From assembly GCA_947487525.1 (NCBI GenBank), contig CANKWR010000019.1, positions 1 through 32,954 on the forward strand: 32,954 bases of DNA. Reading direction: 5' to 3'. Position 1 is the first letter of the stretch. Every line of letters begins with the position of its first letter. The notes beneath the pieces are model-generated. The model made no database searches. It saw only the letters and a list, made by a program, of their open reading frames with translations, and was not told the origin of the DNA. Below are positions 8,470 through 17,055 of this stretch, piece after piece. The position numbers were made by a program, and so were the translations under genes. This stretch comes from Bacteroidota bacterium. Lineage in GTDB: Bacteria > Bacteroidota > Bacteroidia > Chitinophagales > Chitinophagaceae.

Positions 8470-10920
8470 TTAGAATTCCCATATAAATCCAAAAGTAGGG
8501 GTAACAAATACTTGATTATTGTCAAATAGTTTTGGTATTGCATTGGATCCATCTTTTTTAAGTGGGGCACCATCGTTGGTTTTAAATGTACCATCCTCAT
8601 TAGCGCTAAATACATAAAATGGGGGAGCTACTGAACTTGCACCATACCAGTTGGTGACGTCTATGAAAAAGTCAAGGGTGGTATTTTTGTAGTTGTATCT
8701 TTTATCTATGCGTATATCACTTGAATGAAATGCCCTGTTGGTAAGGCTATTGATTTTAGCATAATCTAAAATTCCGACTCCTAAAGTAGCAAAGTTAATT
8801 TTACTCAAATTCATGTCATAGGGGGTGTAAGGAGTACCCCCTTGGTACCTGAATTTTATGCCTAATTCCCAATTTTTCTTAAATTTATAGCCTCCAGTGA
8901 TACTTACTAAATGTGTATTTTGCCAAGAGCTTGGTGCATATATATTGTTGATATTGGTATACTCACTTTTAAAAAAACTATAGGACACAATGCCAAAAAA
9001 TTGCTTGGTTAATTTTTGTTGAGCAAAAAATTCAAATCCATAGCTTTTACCTAAGCCGTTGCTAATGACAGGTTCATTTCCTAAAATATTAAAATCAGCA
9101 CCAAGGTTGCTTAAACTAATCCCTTTATTGATACTTATATTTACGTTATCATACTTTTTATAAAATACCTCTCCAGTAAAACGGGTGGCTTCGGAAGGGA
9201 TATATTCAATTCCCGTAACATAATGCACACTTGAGATGTATTCTGTTGACTTGTTTACAAAATTGTTATTGACATCCTTATAACCTAATATTGTATTAGG
9301 CGCTAACTTAAAATATTTACCAATGGAGGCATTTAAATTAATTTTATCTGATAAAACATAACCAATACTTACTCTGGGAGAAATTCTTTTGATAAAGTCA
9401 TTCCCATCCGCAGTAAAACTATTGCCATCGGTTCTAATGCCCGCACTTATGCCCAAGCGATTATTGAATGCTTTTTTACCAATTTGGAAAAATGCCCCAT
9501 ATTTTTGAAAGGAAAGGTTGGTAGCAAAATTTAAAGTACTTGCATTGCCCACCTGTGTATTGTTGTTTAAGGAGGTTAAGGTGGTGTATTGAAGTAATTG
9601 ATTGGTGGTATTGTCATATTGTATTTGCTGTAGATTTACGCCCCCTGTCCATTTTAAACCAACCAAGCTTTTTGTGATATCCCATCTTACATTGGTTCCA
9701 GATTCATTAGAGGTAAAATCTAAGGTCTTTTCTCCCTTGTCAGGCCCGAGGTTGTTCTGGAATCTTTCATTCAAATTATTCAAATGATTTTGGCTTACAC
9801 TTAAATTCCAAAAACCTTTATTGACTAATTTCTTTAAGGAAGCACCAACGGTATAACTCCATTGGTTTATGGAAGGCCCTGCATTTAAAGCATAAATTTT
9901 TTCGGGGGTTGCTTTTTTTGGAGCAGCGAATGAAAATTCGTCAATTGCACCAACTCCTAATAAAGTAAGGGTTGTTTTTGGATCTAATTGATGCGTTACT
10001 TTAAATTGAAAATCCCAATAATTGGGTCGTATGGGTAAATCCAAGACCTTGAATAACAATTGTAAATAACTTCGTCTTGCAGACAACAGGAAGGTCGTTT
10101 TTCCATTTTTAGACAAAGGGCCATCTAAGGTTGTGGCAACTTCTGTTGCACCGATTCTAATATTGCCTTGAACTTTTTCACTGTTCCCCTTTTTTTGTTT
10201 AAACTCAAAAACGGAGGAGAGGGCATTGTCATATTTTGCGTCAAATGCCGAAGAGGATAGTTTCACTTCATCAATAAATGACACATTCAAAATGCCTTGT
10301 GGCCCACCCGCACTTCCTTGTGTGGTAAAATGGTTGATGATGGGAATTTCAATTCCATCTAAATAAAATACATTTTCATTGGGTGCACCTCCTCTTACAA
10401 TAATATCATTTCTAAATCCGGCGCCTGTACTTGCAGAGCCAGTAACACCCGGAAGGGTTTGTACTACTTTTGAAATATCAAAATCGCTTCCAGGGCTTGA
10501 TTTAATTTCTTCTGCAGTAAGTTTTTGAACACTTAAAGGGGTTTCTAAGGTGGCGGCTCTTACTGTTTTTCTCACATTGCCCACGACCACTTCCTTTAAG
10601 GTCACTTCCATTGGCAGTAATTCAGCATTTGCAAAATTAATATTGCCAGAACTCACAATTACATTGTACAAATGATAGGTGATACTACCCAAAGCTTCAA
10701 TGATAAGGTGGTATTGACCCGTTGGCAACCCTTTAAAGGTATATTTTCCTACACTGTCCGTAATGGTTCTAATATTGGTATTTGCAATGCTAATCGTAGC
10801 ACCAACGACTGGTTTTTGCGTGTTCCTATCGATAACTTCCCCAGATAAATTTCCCTTGGATTGTGCTATTGTTAATAAAGGAAAGCATAAAATAATGCCA
10901 ACTAAGTAAAAAATCTTCAT
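8470..10920 (-). CDS. TonB-dependent outer membrane receptor with CarboxypepD_reg-like domain
   Basis: An 816-residue outer-membrane transporter. After a signal peptide (MKIFYLVG...LLTIAQ) comes a CarboxypepD_reg-like beta-sandwich (about residues 25-105, GEVIDRNTQKPVVGATI and GKYTFKGLPTGQY), then a plug domain with VRGGAPNENVFYLDGIEIP, then a 22-strand-type barrel ending in the aromatic residues FGFIWEF. The ATG at 10920 is preferred over an in-frame TTG four codons upstream because the hydrophobic signal starts there. No SusD-like partner is next to it, so it is not a standard polysaccharide-utilisation pair; the substrate is unknown. It is divergent from the S9 peptidase gene, 76 bp away, which may be coincidental or functional. 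Confidence 0.9.
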   Translation of the reverse strand: MKIFYLVGIILCFPLLTIAQSKGNLSGEVIDRNTQKPVVGATISIANTNIRTITDSVGKYTFKGLPTGQYHLIIEALGSITYHLYNVIVSSGNINFANAELLPMEVTLKEVVVGNVRKTVRAATLETPLSVQKLTAEEIKSSPGSDFDISKVVQTLPGVTGSASTGAGFRNDIIVRGGAPNENVFYLDGIEIPIINHFTTQGSAGGPQGILNVSFIDEVKLSSSAFDAKYDNALSSVFEFKQKKGNSEKVQGNIRIGATEVATTLDGPLSKNGKTTFLLSARRSYLQLLFKVLDLPIRPNYWDFQFKVTHQLDPKTTLTLLGVGAIDEFSFAAPKKATPEKIYALNAGPSINQWSYTVGASLKKLVNKGFWNLSVSQNHLNNLNERFQNNLGPDKGEKTLDFTSNESGTNVRWDITKSLVGLKWTGGVNLQQIQYDNTTNQLLQYTTLTSLNNNTQVGNASTLNFATNLSFQKYGAFFQIGKKAFNNRLGISAGIRTDGNSFTADGNDFIKRISPRVSIGYVLSDKINLNASIGKYFKLAPNTILGYKDVNNNFVNKSTEYISSVHYVTGIEYIPSEATRFTGEVFYKKYDNVNISINKGISLSNLGADFNILGNEPVISNGLGKSYGFEFFAQQKLTKQFFGIVSYSFFKSEYTNINNIYAPSSWQNTHLVSITGGYKFKKNWELGIKFRYQGGTPYTPYDMNLSKINFATLGVGILDYAKINSLTNRAFHSSDIRIDKRYNYKNTTLDFFIDVTNWYGASSVAPPFYVFSANEDGTFKTNDGAPLKKDGSNAIPKLFDNNQVFVTPTFGFIWEF

Positions 10921-10996
10921 AAAAAGAAACAATTATTTATATTACATAACAATATATAGCGCAAATAGTTGCATTTTTATTAAATTTTATTATAAT

Positions 10997-13726
10997 ATGA
11001 AAAAATTAGTATTAGGCTTAACTCTATTTATTTCAGTTGCATCAGTAGGACAGAAAAAAGTGCTGGATCATACCGTGTATGATCGTTGGCAAAGTATTAG
11101 AGAAGTGGTTTACCAACCGCAGGGTAAATTTATAAGCTATGTGATTGCTCCGCAGGAAGGGGATGCAGTATTAGTGATTCATAATCATAAAGACAATAGT
11201 ACGATCAAAATTCAGCGTGGTACACAAGCTACATTTACTGAAAATGGACAATATTTAATTGCAAAAATAAAACCCTTATTTGCAGAAACAAGAAAGGCTA
11301 AAATAGACAAAAAAAAGCCGGATGAAATGCCTAAAGATAGCTTAGTCATTGTGCAACTTGACAATGGCCTTGTTGAAAAAATACCCATGGTAAAATCCTT
11401 TCAATTGCCTGAACATGCCAATAATTGGTTAGTGTATTTGAAGGATAAAAAAGGGGATATCAATAAGGAAGGGGGCGAATTGGTTTGGATGGATTTAGGG
11501 GCTAAAAAATCAAAGACATTTACAGGTATTACGCAATATTCAATTCAACCCAATGGGTTGGGATTGGCCATGTATCAAGTAAAGACCAAAACAAATAGTA
11601 GTAAAATTTTATTAGCCAATTTTGTAGACAGTGTTCCTAAAACTTTAAGTGCTAATTTTTATACCGCTACAGGTTTATCTTGGGATGAAGCAGGTAATAC
11701 CTTGGCTTATTTAGTGGAACCAGATAGTACGGATAAAGCATTGCAAAAAAATTACAGTTTAGCAGTGTATCAATCAAAGGAGGATAGCGCTAAAAGGTTG
11801 GTAAGTAGAATGCACACATCTATGCCAAGCAATTATACCATTGGTGGAGACAAAAAAATCAAGTTTAGTAAGTCAGGTAATATCATTGAATTTGGGGTTC
11901 AACCTATCCTGCCAGTAAAAGATACCAGCCTGCCTGAATTTGAAAGAGCAGTTTTGGACATTTGGCATTATAATGATCCAGCCTTGATGTCCGTGCAAGT
12001 TAAAAACCTAGACAATGATTTAAAAGCAACAGAACCCATGTTCTATAATTTGTCTAATGGTAGTTTAGTGTATTTAGGAAAAGTAAAAGATAGAAGTTTA
12101 ATTGCTACCAAAGAAGGGGATGGCGCTATCAGTTTTCAAATACAGGATTCTAGTTACGAAATACCATCACAATGGCAGGGGTATAGCTTAAGAGACATTT
12201 ATCAAATTGACAATACCAACGCGAAAAGAACATTGGTGCAAAAAGCTTGGAAAGGCCGATTGGTATCCAGTTCCTATGACGGAACAAACCTTGTTTTTTA
12301 TGACGAAGCATTAAAAAAGTATTTTGCTTATAACAGTAAAACACAGAAAAAAACAGCCATCGCTAAAGACATTAAATTTAGTTTATTTGATGAGGATAAT
12401 GACGTGCCAGATGATCCAAACGCCTATGGTATTGCAAAATGGATGAATGACAATGAAACGGTAATTTTGTATGATCGATTCGACTTATGGAAGGTGGACG
12501 CCAATGGCATTAAGCCGTCAGTTGCTTTAACCAATGGACGAAAGTTAAAAACAGTATATCGATTTGTTGAAACAAACGATGATAGAAAAACATTCCATGG
12601 ACAGGATAGTTTATTAATTAGAGGGTTCAATGAAACCGACAAGTCAGCTTCTATTGGTTTATTGACCCTAGGCAACCAGCAATTGACGATCATTAACAAA
12701 TTGCCTATGAATTTTACTGCTATTGAAAAGGCAAAACAGGCAAATAATTTTGTGGTATTACAGGAGGATGAAATGAATGCACCTGCAATTTATCCTTATG
12801 AATTCAATGCCAATGCACAATTGCCAAAACCAATTTCGAGTATCAATGAACAGCAAAAGGAATACAATTGGTTGCGCACCGAATTGGTATCTTGGAAAGC
12901 TTACACTGGTAAAAAAGCAGAGGGCGTTGTTTATTATCCTGAAAACTTCGATCCTACAAAGAAATATCCCATGATTGTGTATTTTTATGAAAGAAGCAAT
13001 CAAACCTTGCATAATTATTTAGCACCATCACCAACACCATCCAGACTTAATATTCCTTTTTTTGCAAGTAGAGGGTATATTGTATTTGTACCAGATATTT
13101 GGTACCAAACAGGCTATCCGGGTCAAGGAGCGTATGATTATATTTTAAGTGGTACAAGGGCTATGATTCAAAAAGGGTTCATAGATAGTACAAAAATTGG
13201 ATTACAAGGTCAAAGTTGGGGAGGGTATCAAATTGCTTATTTAATTACTAAAACCAATTTGTATGCGGCTGCATGGGCTGGAGCACCCGTGGTGAATATG
13301 ACAAGTGCATATGGTGGTATAAGATGGGGGCCAGGTGTTGTTAGACAATTCCAATACGAAAAGCAACAAAGTAGAATTGGCGCAAATTTATGGGAGCGTC
13401 CAGATTTGTATATTAAAAATTCACCTTTATTTTCTTTACCTAAAGTTACCACACCATTGGTGATTATGAGTAATGATGCAGATGATGCAGTGCCTTGGTA
13501 TCAAGGAATTGAATATTTTACTGCAATGCGCAGATTAAATAAGAAAATTTGGATGCTTGTCTACAATAATGAAGCACATAATTTGGTGGAAAGAAAAAAT
13601 AGGAAAGACATTCAAATTAGAGAACAACAATTCTTTGATCATTATTTGAAAGGGGAGCCTATGCCAACTTGGATGAGTACAGGGGTGCCTGCAATGATGA
13701 AAGGTAGAGATTGGGGATTACACTAG
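10997..13726 (+). CDS. Secreted S9-family (prolyl oligopeptidase-like) peptidase
   Basis: A 909-residue exported serine peptidase. The signal peptide is MKKLVLGLTLFISVASVGQ. A long beta-propeller-like region (to about residue 640) precedes an alpha/beta-hydrolase domain with the catalytic triad Ser740 in GLQGQSWGGYQ, Asp829 in SNDADDAVPW and His861 in NNEAHNLVER. This order and the two-domain size fit dipeptidyl- or oligopeptidase families that clip short peptides in the periplasm. The final codons overlap the stop of the convergent E2 gene by four bases. Cleavage specificity (for example after proline) cannot be read from the sequence. Confidence 0.9.
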   Translation: MKKLVLGLTLFISVASVGQKKVLDHTVYDRWQSIREVVYQPQGKFISYVIAPQEGDAVLVIHNHKDNSTIKIQRGTQATFTENGQYLIAKIKPLFAETRKAKIDKKKPDEMPKDSLVIVQLDNGLVEKIPMVKSFQLPEHANNWLVYLKDKKGDINKEGGELVWMDLGAKKSKTFTGITQYSIQPNGLGLAMYQVKTKTNSSKILLANFVDSVPKTLSANFYTATGLSWDEAGNTLAYLVEPDSTDKALQKNYSLAVYQSKEDSAKRLVSRMHTSMPSNYTIGGDKKIKFSKSGNIIEFGVQPILPVKDTSLPEFERAVLDIWHYNDPALMSVQVKNLDNDLKATEPMFYNLSNGSLVYLGKVKDRSLIATKEGDGAISFQIQDSSYEIPSQWQGYSLRDIYQIDNTNAKRTLVQKAWKGRLVSSSYDGTNLVFYDEALKKYFAYNSKTQKKTAIAKDIKFSLFDEDNDVPDDPNAYGIAKWMNDNETVILYDRFDLWKVDANGIKPSVALTNGRKLKTVYRFVETNDDRKTFHGQDSLLIRGFNETDKSASIGLLTLGNQQLTIINKLPMNFTAIEKAKQANNFVVLQEDEMNAPAIYPYEFNANAQLPKPISSINEQQKEYNWLRTELVSWKAYTGKKAEGVVYYPENFDPTKKYPMIVYFYERSNQTLHNYLAPSPTPSRLNIPFFASRGYIVFVPDIWYQTGYPGQGAYDYILSGTRAMIQKGFIDSTKIGLQGQSWGGYQIAYLITKTNLYAAAWAGAPVVNMTSAYGGIRWGPGVVRQFQYEKQQSRIGANLWERPDLYIKNSPLFSLPKVTTPLVIMSNDADDAVPWYQGIEYFTAMRRLNKKIWMLVYNNEAHNLVERKNRKDIQIREQQFFDHYLKGEPMPTWMSTGVPAMMKGRDWGLH

Positions 13727-15198
13727 ACGTATTGAAACCACTGTCTATTTACATCCCAGTTTTCAAAACCTTTTGCAACGGCAGCCAAAAATTGTGAACC
13801 GATCGCCCCGTCTACAATTCTATGATCATAGCTCATGGATAGGTACATAATATGTCGGATGGCAATGGCATCTCCTGCTGGTGTTTCAATCACAACAGGG
13901 CGTTTTTTGATCGCTCCTAAAGCAAGAATGGCTACCTGTGGTTGGTTGATAATCGGGGTTCCCATAATACTTCCAAAAGTACCCACATTGGTTACTGTGA
14001 AAGTGCCGTCCATGGTGTCGGTTGGTTTTAGTTGATTGTTTCTAGCAGCATTGGCTAAATTATTCACCGCTTTTGTGATTCCAACAATACTTAATTGATT
14101 GGCACCTTTAATAACGGGTACAATTAAATTGCCTGATGGTAGGGCCGTGGCCATTCCAACATTAATATCTTTTTTATAAACGATTTGATCCCCTTGTAAA
14201 CTTGCGTTGATGATTGGGAATTTTTCAAGGGTTGCCGCAATCACTTCCAAAAACATGGGAGTGTAGGTTAATTTAGTGCCTTCTCTTTTTTCAAACAATT
14301 GCTTCACTTTTTCTCTCCAAACAACCATATTGGTTACATCTGCTTCCACAAATGAAGTAACATGAGGACTGGTTTGAACACTATCTACCATGTGTTTCGC
14401 AATGAGTTTCCTCATTCTATCCATTTCAACAATTTCGGTATTCCCCGTAATGACTACTTCATCAGGACTAGCGTATTTTGAATTTGTAGAAATTGGTATT
14501 AGGCTATTATGTTCACTAATGATTTCGTCAAGTGGTTTACTTTTTGTAGTAGCAGCTGCTGATTCAACGATCATCATTGGGGCAGGGATATTAACTACGC
14601 CCGATTTTTTGGCTGCAATGTAATTAAGGATATCTTTTTTGGTAACCCTTCCTTCGTTTCCTGTACCATTGATAAACTGCAATTCGTTTAAACCAATCCC
14701 TTCATTTTGAGCAATACTTAATACCAAGGGTGAATAAAACTTGGGTTCGCCTATGATAGGGGTATCCGTAACATTGAAATTGGTATTTGGGGTAAAGGGT
14801 ACTGTTTCTTGTGCTGAAGTTACAGGAGCTTCTGCTGCTGCTGCTGGTACTTGTGATGGAGCAGATGCAGGAACAGATGTAGGTGCAGGTGCAGCAGGTG
14901 TTGTTGCTGCAACTTGACTAGGTGCTATTTTCTCTTCCTTGGAATGAGCGGCTTTATCACCAGTTTCAATTCTAGCGATTACTGCGCCAATAGGAACCAC
15001 TGCATTTATTTCGAATAAAATTTCTTTGACTATACCTCCTACTGTAGAAGGGACTTCACTATCTACTTTGTCCGTTGCAATATCCAATAAAGTTTCGTCT
15101 AATTGAATAGCGTCGCCTACTTGTTTATGCCATTTTAAAATGGTCGCTTCCATTATACTTTCGCCCAATTTGGGCATTACCAAGTCAACAAGCGGCAT
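13723..15198 (-). CDS. 2-oxo acid dehydrogenase complex acyltransferase (E2)
   Basis: Dihydrolipoamide acyltransferase, 491 residues. Domain order: lipoyl domain (residues 1-78) with Lys44 in IATDKVDSE as the lipoylated lysine; a long Ala/Pro linker (about 85-140); the small E1/E3-binding domain (about 155-195, SPLVLSIAQNEGIGLNEL and GRVTKKDILNYI); and the catalytic domain ending in SMSYDHRIVDGAIGSQ, with His459 and Asp463. MPKLGESIMEATI at the start resembles branched-chain or 2-oxoglutarate E2 proteins rather than pyruvate E2 (MPKMSDTM type). ATG at 15198 is used; an in-frame TTG lies at 15216. It follows cinA by 26 bp and is probably in the same transcript, with a possible own -7 element in the gap. 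Confidence 0.9.
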   Translation of the reverse strand: MPLVDLVMPKLGESIMEATILKWHKQVGDAIQLDETLLDIATDKVDSEVPSTVGGIVKEILFEINAVVPIGAVIARIETGDKAAHSKEEKIAPSQVAATTPAAPAPTSVPASAPSQVPAAAAEAPVTSAQETVPFTPNTNFNVTDTPIIGEPKFYSPLVLSIAQNEGIGLNELQFINGTGNEGRVTKKDILNYIAAKKSGVVNIPAPMMIVESAAATTKSKPLDEIISEHNSLIPISTNSKYASPDEVVITGNTEIVEMDRMRKLIAKHMVDSVQTSPHVTSFVEADVTNMVVWREKVKQLFEKREGTKLTYTPMFLEVIAATLEKFPIINASLQGDQIVYKKDINVGMATALPSGNLIVPVIKGANQLSIVGITKAVNNLANAARNNQLKPTDTMDGTFTVTNVGTFGSIMGTPIINQPQVAILALGAIKKRPVVIETPAGDAIAIRHIMYLSMSYDHRIVDGAIGSQFLAAVAKGFENWDVNRQWFQYV

Positions 15199-15213
15199 AG
15201 GGTTAATTTTAAG

Positions 15214-15221
15214 CAAAAATA
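15214..15221 (-). promoter_or_regulatory. Candidate -7 element (TATTTTTG) of the E2 gene
   Basis: Exact TAnnTTTG match on the minus strand in the 26-bp gap between cinA and the E2 ATG at 15198, ending 15 bp before it. It could give the E2 gene expression of its own in addition to read-through from cinA. No -33 TTTG is evident. Confidence 0.35.
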
Positions 15222-15224
15222 AGA

Positions 15225-16481
15225 CTAAATCTTGTTGATTATTAATAACCTAAGTAAATTTATAGCCTGGGTTGCAGTTACTTCTATATTGCGTAATCGG
15301 TCAAACCTCAAGTAAAATACCTTGGAATGTACTTTTTCCTTGTTGGCAACCCCAATCCAAACCATTCCGAGGGGTTTTTCATCGGTTTGGCCAGAGGGCC
15401 CCATAATACCACTCACCGAAACCCCGTAATCGGTATTCATTTTTTCACGAACCGCTATGGCCATTTGCTCAACTGCTTCCTTACTTACAGCGCCTACCGT
15501 ATGTAAAATTTCAGTAGAAACGTCTAAAAATTCAGTCTTGATCCGATTATCATAGCTAATCACGCCACCAGTGTAAAACTGTGAAGAGCCAGCATGTTTA
15601 GACAATAAATGGCCAATAAAGCCCCCGGTGCAACTTTCAGCAGTCGCCACAGTTTGTTTTTTGTCCTTCAAAAGTCTCCCCACCACCATTTCCATGGACT
15701 CATCCAAATCAGTTACTAAGTATTCAGCTACTTTAATTTTTAATTGAGCAAAAAAGGTATTTATAATGGTATTCAATTGTTTACTGTCATTTCCAGTTCC
15801 CGTTAATCGAAGATGAACCATCCCAAAATTGGGTAAATAGGCCAGTTTAATATTGGAAGGTAAGGCTAATTCGAAGTCTGCAATTTGCTCGGCCAAAAAC
15901 GATTCACCAATACCTGCTGTCAATAAAGTGCGATGTTCTATACATGGAGTTGAAAAGGAGCTTTGAATCTTGGGCACAACATATTTGTCCACCAATCCCT
16001 TCATTTCATGGGGCACACCGGGAAGCGCAAAAAACAACACTTCTTCTTTTTTAAATAGCATCCCAGGAGCGGTTCCATTTTCATTGAACAAAACCTCGCA
16101 AACATCCGGAACTTCCGCTTGCTTAATATTTCGATCAATCAGTGGCCGCTTGTGTTTATTTACAAATATATCAGTGATATGATCCAGGGAAGGTTGGTGT
16201 ATCACTAATTTACCCCCAAAAAAGGCATTTAATAATGGCTTGGTAATATCATCCGCAGTAGGACCTAATCCACCCGTAATTATCACAATATTGCTTTTGG
16301 CACTCGTATTGATTAATGCTTCCGTAATGGCTTCTTTATTGTCACCAACGGCAATTCTAATGTTGATTTGTACTCCAATTTTATTCAATGCTTGAGCGAT
16401 ATAAGCACTATTGGTATCAATTACCTGTCCAATTAGTAATTCATCACCGATGGTAATAATGGAAGCTTTGATTGAGCTCAT
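15225..16481 (-). CDS. cinA: CinA family protein: MoCF-like domain plus nicotinamide-nucleotide amidohydrolase
   Basis: A 418-residue two-domain protein. The N-terminal molybdopterin-binding-like (COG1058) domain opens with IITIGDELLIGQVIDTNSAY and has GGLGPTADDITK at residues 70-81. The C-terminal PncC domain has TAESCTGGFIGHLL and later VSGIMGPSGQTDEKPLG; it deamidates nicotinamide mononucleotide for NAD recycling, while the N-terminal domain is an ADP-ribose pyrophosphatase in some relatives. ATG at 16481 starts just before the conserved strand. A well-spaced promoter-like pair ends one base before this ATG, so the transcript may have almost no leader. E2 follows downstream. Confidence 0.93.
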   Translation of the reverse strand: MSSIKASIITIGDELLIGQVIDTNSAYIAQALNKIGVQINIRIAVGDNKEAITEALINTSAKSNIVIITGGLGPTADDITKPLLNAFFGGKLVIHQPSLDHITDIFVNKHKRPLIDRNIKQAEVPDVCEVLFNENGTAPGMLFKKEEVLFFALPGVPHEMKGLVDKYVVPKIQSSFSTPCIEHRTLLTAGIGESFLAEQIADFELALPSNIKLAYLPNFGMVHLRLTGTGNDSKQLNTIINTFFAQLKIKVAEYLVTDLDESMEMVVGRLLKDKKQTVATAESCTGGFIGHLLSKHAGSSQFYTGGVISYDNRIKTEFLDVSTEILHTVGAVSKEAVEQMAIAVREKMNTDYGVSVSGIMGPSGQTDEKPLGMVWIGVANKEKVHSKVFYLRFDRLRNIEVTATQAINLLRLLIINKI

Positions 16482-16482
16482 G

Positions 16483-16515
16483 CAAAAATATTAATAGGCT
16501 GCAAAGTAAATCAAA
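16483..16515 (-). promoter_or_regulatory. Candidate promoter of cinA
   Basis: On the minus strand, TTTG (16512-16515), a 21-bp spacer, then TATTTTTG (16483-16490). This is the best -33/-7 pair in the window. Only one base separates the -7 element from the cinA ATG, so the predicted transcript has essentially no leader. Confidence 0.55.
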
Positions 16516-16525
16516 ATATGGCGCT

Positions 16526-16936
16526 TTAACTAAAATACGGACTTAGTTTTTCTTTAAGAAAAGCGGGCATTTCAGCTCTTTTTCCCAAGGCTTGATCCAT
16601 AAAATAGAGCCGCACAACGCCCACGGTAAGCAATTTACCCTCTTCATTGTAAATTTCTTGGTCAAACTGAATTCGGTGGTCTGTTGGCAATGCTCTTATT
16701 TGTGATTTTATCGTAAGTAAATCATCATATTTTGCTGGTCTTAAATATTTTATATTTAACTCTACCACCGGAAGCATAATACCCATTTCTTCCATGGTTT
16801 TATAGCTTAGGCCTAATGCCCTCATGCTTTCTACGCGACCTACTTCAAAATATTGTGCATAATTGCCATAATAAACTACATTCATTGGATCCGCTTCGGC
16901 ATACCTAACTCTTATCGTGGTGTTGAACTCGTACAT
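16526..16936 (-). CDS. Acyl-CoA thioesterase, YbgC/4-hydroxybenzoyl-CoA thioesterase family
   Basis: A 136-residue hotdog-fold protein that hydrolyses acyl-CoA thioesters. The N-terminal motif RYAEADPMNVVYYGNYAQ carries the probable catalytic Asp16 in the position of the family D-x-x-x-V-V-Y-Y/H motif, followed by the helix YFEVGRVESMRALG. Length is normal for the family. In other bacteria ybgC sits in the tol-pal cluster; here it lies 44 bp upstream of cinA on the same strand and no tol-pal gene is present. It is divergent from the TPR gene. The acyl chain preference is unknown. Confidence 0.88.
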   Translation of the reverse strand: MYEFNTTIRVRYAEADPMNVVYYGNYAQYFEVGRVESMRALGLSYKTMEEMGIMLPVVELNIKYLRPAKYDDLLTIKSQIRALPTDHRIQFDQEIYNEEGKLLTVGVVRLYFMDQALGKRAEMPAFLKEKLSPYFS

Positions 16937-16956
16937 GGGTTTATTGTATTTGTTGA

Positions 16957-16988
16957 CAAATTTACAACTTCAATCTGTTTTTCCACAA
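16957..16988 (-). promoter_or_regulatory. Candidate promoter of the thioesterase gene
   Basis: On the minus strand, TTG (16986-16988), a 21-bp spacer, then TAAATTTG (16957-16964), a good fit to the Bacteroidota -33/-7 consensus. The -7 element ends 20 bp before the ATG at 16936. A 14-bp dyad (16948-16961) overlaps the expected start point. Confidence 0.55.
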
Positions 16989-17055
16989 TAAGTCTATTTA
17001 ACAATACGTTCTAATTAGAGGGCTTAATTTTAGCTCATTATTAAATATTGGCTTT

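Noticed and set aside
8470..10920. Polysaccharide utilisation locus
   Set aside because: The TonB-dependent receptor has no SusD-like partner, glycoside hydrolase or regulator next to it.
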